Source: Paralvinella palmiformis (Eukaryota > Annelida > Polychaeta > Terebellida > Alvinellidae). From it: DNA of 64,000 bases. Position 1 is the first letter of the stretch, and each line of letters opens with the position of its first letter. Below, piece by piece: positions 58,232-64,000 of the stretch. The stretch spans positions 154,001 to 218,000 of the forward strand of contig JAODUP010000674.1 in the NCBI GenBank assembly GCA_025642065.1, given 5' to 3'. Made by a program: the position numbers and the translations under genes. The notes under the pieces were generated by a model. It did not search any database. It saw nothing but the letters and a program-made list of their open reading frames with translations, and was not told the DNA's origin.

Positions 58232-58927
58232 ATGGAAATTGGTGAGACCACAAAGGAAACAGGAAACGACCAACAGACAGATGAGATGGACACTGACTGG
58301 TTAATTATGGTGAGTAGCTCTGTGTTTATGAGTACTACATTTTATCAGAATATAATGGAAATCTGATGAACTTTTATCTGATGATTCTATTTATTTAGAT
58401 GCAGTAATACTAATGATGTAGTTTTACATTTAAATTGTTTTATGATTATGTAAAGTTTAATATAATTCCTAGATTGATTGTCTCTCCTGTGTTTAAAGCA
58501 AATTATTTTATGTTTGCGGTTGTTTATCAAGCTCTGAAGTTAACACCAGTACACCATGAGTGATTAGGTCTCGGGTTATCATTGGTTTATGCTGACAGTA
58601 TGAACATTTTGGGATAAGAATTTTCTAAGGATTTTTACTGTAAGTATATATTTGTTATTATATTTTTATGATGAAATCTCTCTACCACCTCCCCCCCTCT
58701 CTGTGTGTGTGTGTGTGTGTGTGTGTGAATTTACATACTCTAATTCAGTACAACATTAGCATTTTGTTTTCAGCACACATACCATTCAAACCGCATCACC
58801 AATTTGAAGGTTAATGAGATTGGAAGTGCATTTTTGCAGCAGTTGTACTTTCTCAGTTTAGAAGGAGTCCGGCTCAGCAAGATGCAGATGTGTACCATGT
58901 TGGTTGTTTGTGCTACCGATGTCACAG
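58232..58927 (+). CDS. Candidate small gene, two in-phase exons, unrecognised
   Basis: Exon a, 58232-58309, reads MEIGETTKETGNDQQTDEMD then TDWLIM and ends at a strong donor, gtgagt. Exon b, 58774-58927, follows attttgttttcag in the same phase and reads HTYHSNRITNLKVNEIGSAF, LQQLYFLSLEGVRLSKMQMC, TMLVVCATDVT, ending at donor gtttga. The agreement of splice sites and phase over 77 codons is more than most open frames here show. I recognise no family. A possible acceptor at 58226 (ataaacag) means coding could start further upstream. The next acceptor-like site (59551) would give an immediate stop after two exons. It may be a partial gene, a short ORF or chance. Confidence 0.35.
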
Positions 58928-58989
58928 GTTTGATTCTTACACTTTACTTCCCACACAATGTCGTCAATTTTGGATTTTATAGATCAAAA

Positions 58990-59130
58990 TAGATCTCCTC
59001 AGATTTTGCTAGCCATTAGATCATGGCAGCTCACCGGGTGTGGACTTAAACTTCCAGGTTTCTGGCTTCGAATCGACCATCCACTGGGCAGGACATTCAT
59101 TCACCGACTCGGTCATTGGTAATTGCTCAA
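58990..59130 (+). repeat. Possible third tRNA-derived SINE
   Basis: TGGCAGCTCACCGGGTGTGG could be an A box and GGCTTCGAATCGACC a B box, about 45 bp apart. A body (CATTCATTCACCGACTCGG) follows. Only one copy is seen in the window. Confidence 0.35.
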
Positions 59131-59902
59131 CCATATAGTAATTACGCTTGTATATGCGGCAACGAGAAATGGTATGCTTCCTAAGCGGTTGAGAGAGACC
59201 AGATTGTACTGGTTTTCAAACCAGAGAAGCAGAGTACTAAACAGGTTAGATCCCGAATCATGTCTAAAATCTAGTTATTTTTAGGATATTTTATCCCTGC
59301 CCATAACACTGATCTATTGTATGGAGAGTTTTTCATGCACCACGAATCGGTAATGAATATTTCTTACATTCCAAATTCATTTCGAATTAGTTCCTCATGG
59401 ATACTACATTAAATTACAGGACACCTGTATTACCCTCATTCAGGCAGCCAACCACGTTAATAAGTGTCATTCAAGCCATTACTTATTATTATTATTATTA
59501 TTATTATTATGGTTGTTGTTGTTATGATAAATAACATAAAATGATTTCAGATTAGACATGCCACTCAGGAACAAGGCGATGGGGAACAGAGTGACAACCT
59601 AGAGACTTTGTCAATCAATTATTTTGTATAATCATAACTGTTCTGGCTTTATAAATGAAACTATTTAGAAGCTCGTATTTGCAAATCAGTCACAGCTAAC
59701 TGGATCATCATCCTGCACTGACGGTGATATAAGGTTTAATTGGATGAATTGCATAAATTAGTCTTTTTCTGTTAAATAAATCATGTGATCCTATTCTGAA
59801 TTTGTTGCTTGATTATTACTCTATAATAACACACATATATATATATATATATATATATGCGTGCGTGCGTGTATGTGCGCCTGTATGTTTTTTTGTATGT
59901 GT

Positions 59903-60352
59903 CAGGTTCCCCTTTGATCCTGGAAAACAATAAATTCATTTTCCAGGTCCTGGAAATGTCCTTGAATTTTACAAAATTAGAAAATTTCATGGAAATATCC
60001 TGGAAAAAATATTGCCTGTGAAAAAAATCCACTTAGAACAAAAAGCCCGTGAATAAATATTATGCCTGTAAGAGAAAACTTCGAATGTAGAAGAAAAAAA
60101 GTACCGGTACATAGTCTTACTATCCCATGTTAGTTAAATTTTAAATAAAATTGGGTGGGTCAGACAGCTAGAAGGGGTGAGGAGGAGGCTGTATCATAAA
60201 AATGTCGATAATCGATCATACATTGAATAGTTACGCTTTTCACACGTATCTTGATTTATTACCTTTAAATATTGTATACTTTGTTCTGGAAAATTGTAAT
60301 TTGTCCTGAAAATGACCTAGAAAATAATATTTCCTTGGCTGTGGGAACCATG
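59903..60352 (-). mobile_element. Dispersed repeat R4, copy 2 (possible DNA transposon)
   Basis: Begins CAGGTTCCC and ends GGGAACCATG, which are imperfect inverted repeats. The 59903-60175 part matches 23110-23315 in reverse complement. The flanking 8-mers (GTATGTGT, GTGCGTGC) are similar but not equal and lie in GT-rich sequence, so the target duplication is unproven. Confidence 0.5.
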
Positions 60353-60821
60353 GTGCGTGCGTTCTAAGATATTTCTTTAGTTAAGGATTTGAATTGAATC
60401 AATATTACTGCGTTTGTTGGCCTTATTCTTCATGAGTCACCCTTCAGGTATGTCTCGGATGTGATCAGTTTAAAGGATAAAACAAAATGCTCATTCGCTC
60501 ACTAAACGAATTTACCACGATAACAATAATTTCATGAAGATGTGCAACATGGGTACACAAGATTAGGATGGTGAAGTAAAAAGTTGGGCTCCTAGTTGTT
60601 CTCTCACCCAAAGTGGGTTTCGTAGTAGGGTGATCTACAATCTTGTCAAGTAAAACTGCTTTCTAACAGAGACATAAAGACTTGTGATATACCAAAACAA
60701 ACTGCTGAATTCTTCATAACAGAATACAAACATTGAATTGAACTTTAACTGGTAGCGCATTGGATCACATATATAATTATTTATGTTATACAAGAGCGTA
60801 CACTTATCCCTAGTGGTTAAC

Positions 60822-60875
<54 letters not shown>

Positions 60876-60876
60876 C
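60822..60876. repeat. (TA)n(CA)n compound microsatellite
   Basis: TA units run directly into CA units. Confidence 0.95.
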
Positions 60877-60992
60877 ACATAACCACTGTATAGCAGTACA
60901 GAAAGACCTGTTAAATAAAATCAGTTCATGTTCAAGACTGTTGTGGACACACACATCCATACATACACAGTGGTGCATCCAACATTACAATA

Positions 60993-61105
60993 GGCATATC
61001 TGAAGGATATTTCGTCTTTGACTTCGCTTCATTACCTTTTGAGGTCGCTCGGCCCATTTAACCTACCAAGTGCACAAAATTGCCCGTAAAACACCAATCA
61101 TCTGC
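60993..61105 (+). repeat. SINE family 1 body and tail
   Basis: GGCATATCTGAAGGATATTT, TTCATTACCTTTTGAGGTCG, GCTCGGCCCATTTAACCTAC and a worn tail; the tRNA-like head is missing. Confidence 0.75.
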
Positions 61106-62094
61106 TAAAAAAAATATACTACTTGTAATAAATTATAAACATCCAACCGTTTTGGTTCAAAGTCCTGGTAGGGTGTTTCATCTTTCACTTCAGTGCAGTG
61201 TAAGGCTAGATATAATGATGCGAAACAGATAAGATTCTAGCAAATTGTCTAGACTTCGGTCGTATTTCGTGCAATTCATTAGTTAGTAGTATGTAGTATT
61301 TTTCAGCTAATTGTCCCGAAACGTTGACTGTTTATTGTATAGGATTGGCGTGGAAACGGTTCTTATTTTAAAAATATGTATTCCAAATGACGTCGGTTTA
61401 GACCTAGTAAGGACAGATTTTGAATTAGCTATCTATTTATAAGAAATAAACAATTGTACTGACATCACTTTAATAATTGTGTGCTATTTCTGTGACCGAA
61501 GGCGCTACTAGTTAGGCTACGATCAAATTATAATCATAACGCAAACTACAGATTTGTATTATCATAACGTAATCTATCTATGATTTTGAAATCAACTAAG
61601 CCTCTCCAAAGAACAGAAGCAACCGTTTTCATTACAATTTTCCTGGTTTTGAAAGAAAACACGGAATCAGAATAAATTCTTGATGTCATAATTCAAGAGC
61701 AAAATAAAGTAAATCTATTTTAGCTTGTGTATGTATTATGTAATTACTATTGTAATTTAGAGAGAAACTTAAAATATTCATCATTTACTTAAAACAATCA
61801 AATTTACCAACATTATATTCTCGAGTAAAAACACGTAGACTACATCGGTGAAGGACCCGGTAAGACCCCGACTTGAGGCTGGTAATTAATTGTCTTCTAT
61901 GTGATCCTTGCGGATGGATTGTCCAGAACAAGCTCTGACCCCCGGAATATGCCACTGACCAAAACAACGCGCTGACTCTAAACCAGGAATTAGCCTCATT
62001 ACACATAATCTAAAATAGCTTCTTATCATAAAAGTATAGATTATGTAATCTAACTGTTGACAAGATGAGATGCTTTTATTGTTCAGTGGGTGTG

Positions 62095-62235
62095 TCTATT
62101 GTCTAAACTGAGCGCTGGTCAAACCTCGGATATACATTCGGGAAACACTCCCACAAAATGGGTACGAGTCTGATCCGAACCCACAACTTGGAGTTTGTGA
62201 TATAATACACGCCTTTTATTGGGCCGTAATTAAGA
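62095..62235 (-). repeat. SINE family 2 copy
   Basis: On the minus strand: B box TTGTGGGTTCGGATCAG, then TTTTGTGGGAGTGTTTCCC and TGACCAGCGCTC. tRNA-derived. Confidence 0.55.
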
Positions 62236-62823
62236 GCACTGTGCGGTAAACATCCACATTGGCAGTTCGAATTGAATTAAGTTGTCCCCGTTTGTGGGAT
62301 ATTTCTCGGCCATATGCCTCGGAACCGAATAAGCCAAAATAAGTCGCTAGGTGACACCTAGTGACAAGTACGTCCCTTAACAATGACCATATCACCTGAC
62401 ACATCTTTCATCAATTGACTTGTATCCATGTATGTCTGCCATATCACTGCCTTCCGAAAATCACCAGAATTTGGTTATAACAAGAAGATTGCCGACCGGT
62501 AGTAGCTCTCAAACTGTGACATATACTACCAGCAAAGATGTGAGAATATTTCAGCCTGAACAGTCATACAAAATTCGAAGATGTTATTATTATTATTATT
62601 ATTATTATTGTTATCATTATTCACTACTTGTTGATAAAAGGGCACAATATAAAATATGTGTAATTATTATCTGATATAAATACAAACTATTGGAAGGATG
62701 GCGGGGGGGGGAGTAGTATGACATTTGGCCTGGGGCTATGGTGTTTACTCATTAAAATTGGTTAAAAATTATTCTAAACCCTTAGTTATAATTGCCAAAG
62801 GTCCAAGTAACACTTCGCAAGAG

Positions 62824-62863
62824 CAAGCTTTAAAGTCCCCGTGTAGTGCGATTTTAAAGCTTG
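62824..62863. other. Short hairpin, 11-bp perfect stem
   Basis: CAAGCTTTAAA and TTTAAAGCTTG are exact inverted repeats. Three more pairs (one G-T) extend the stem around a CCCGTGTAGTGC loop. Confidence 0.8.
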
Positions 62864-63010
62864 TTATTATTATTATTGAGTAATTATATCTCATAGTAAT
62901 ATAACGTCTATTTGATATATTCAACTTGTCTCTTTAGCTTGACCTATTCAGCCAATTTCTATTATGTCATAGCCTACTAGGTGAAATTTAAATATATAAA
63001 TGTTCCTATT

Positions 63011-63075
63011 TTACGGCCACTTTTGTCCATATGGTATGCTATATGGGAAAAGGGATTTCAAAGGTAATGATGAGC
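63011..63075 (-). repeat. SINE family 1 tail fragment
   Basis: TTACGGCCACTTTTGTCCAT and ATTTCAAAGGTAATGATG match the SINE 1 3' end; the head is missing. Confidence 0.65.
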
Positions 63076-64000
63076 TGGTTGTAGATTAACAATAAATTGG
63101 CATAAATAGAAAGTTTTATTTGACATGCCGCTTAGATTATAACCCATAAGATAAGAGGGATAGATATGTTTATTTGTAAAGGTAAATCGATTAAAAATCA
63201 TGGGGTGGTGATAACATACTGTATACGTGAATAAATAATTGGACAAAAAATGACATAATATATAGGTAAAAAACCTTGTAAATATCTCATGTGGTTGGGG
63301 GGGGAGGTAGATTAGGTGTGGATGAACTTACACTAAATGATGAAAGGAAGGGTATAACGATTATCTGTTAGGCTTGAGTAAATCATAGTATTTACTCAGG
63401 TTTGAGGCGATATTTCGTTCTAGTCCATTAATAATCCATTGTGCGGTATTGCTACTTTGTTTATATTTTAGTTAAATCGCTTCAGTGAGTCCATACTGTG
63501 TTAGTGTACATTCTCTTTGTTATGAACAAACTGTAATGTTTGTTAACACGTTGAGGCTATATATAGGGCTTGAATTTTCACTTAGGTTAGAGAAGAACTT
63601 CGACGCCAGACCAGTCGGACGTGTATTGATACATGGTTCATATAGGTAGGATTTATTCAGTTATTCGAACCCAGAATAGAGCTGAGGTCAGCATCTGAGG
63701 TGTCGAAATGCTTTATATACAGGTTTCTTTTGGACCACAGAAAATTACTGTTGAATGTAAACTGTGGTGTGTCAAAATAGTTTATGATATGTATGTAACA
63801 AGTCACCATTGAACCACACGCACGTGTTGTTTGTTGCGAGCTGTGGTATCAAATGGTATGTTTTTTACGTGCTTCCGCTTTTTGTACGTAGCCTGCATGT
63901 AGCCGCTTTCCTGTGGGCGTGACATATTTGTCGCGTACGAAAAGCGAATTAGCTGGTTCCCACAGGCTGATGAGTAGACCAGACACATGCTTAGGTATAC

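Larger units (their letters stand above)
61106..64000. other. Right-hand intergenic sequence
   Basis: Besides the SINE pieces, the hairpin and (ATT)n near 62584-62612, I see no exon or RNA gene. Open frames here are short and low in complexity. Confidence 0.4.

Noticed and set aside
59552..59629. Possible last exon of the candidate gene at 58232 (frame ending NLETLSINYFV)
   Set aside because: The acceptor looks good, but joining it to the 58927 donor puts a stop codon straight after the junction, so the frames do not agree without an unseen exon.
62420..62674. Plus-strand 84-codon frame with a long tyrosine run
   Set aside because: The tyrosines come from an (ATT)n microsatellite; no domain or splice support.

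Overview
The window is nuclear DNA from an animal. It is AT-rich and intron-rich, and carries SINEs, a LINE and an RTE-like fragment, a broken LTR element, DNA-transposon relics and many (TA)n, (CA)n and (ACTC)n tracts. The two recognisable genes have compact, GC-richer exons with GT..AG borders in introns of about 0.3 to 6.5 kb. The tRNA-derived SINEs with tetranucleotide or GAT-rich tails and the gypsy-type element would fit a lophotrochozoan, most likely a mollusc. That placement is inference only. No bacterial operon, CRISPR array, rRNA gene or intact virus is visible.

Layout. (1) 1-3328: sequence downstream of LONP2, with degraded tRNA-related repeats and a 19-bp minisatellite. (2) 3329-28499, minus strand: LONP2, the peroxisomal Lon protease. 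All 16 coding exons could be placed. The spliced product is 854 residues (human: 852) and ends in the peroxisomal signal SKL. One extra base in exon 12 breaks the frame in this copy. The introns hold a LINE fragment, an RTE-like fragment, two SINE families, an AATTGG-rich foldback repeat and, in intron 1, a decayed Ty3/gypsy element that carries a SINE which itself carries a non-autonomous hAT-like element. (3) 28500-38174: intergenic, with a second, inverted copy of the hAT-like element. (4) 38175-52078, plus strand: an NCOA5 homologue in eight coding exons (632 residues). It joins an N-terminal RS-rich stretch and an RRM to the NCOA5 core, including an LxxLL motif; human NCOA5 is not annotated with an RRM. 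(5) 52079-64000: the NCOA5 3' end, then repeat-rich sequence with one small unrecognised candidate gene on the plus strand (58232-58927).

LONP2 and NCOA5 are arranged head to head, about 9.7 kb apart between start codons. They do not share a known pathway: LONP2 acts in the peroxisome matrix, NCOA5 in the nucleus. I see no dedicated new multi-gene system. The points most worth following are the RRM-NCOA5 architecture, the LONP2 frameshift, the dated nest of mobile elements in LONP2 intron 1, the inverted hAT copies on either side of LONP2 exon 1, the AATTGG foldback family and the orphan exons at 58 kb.
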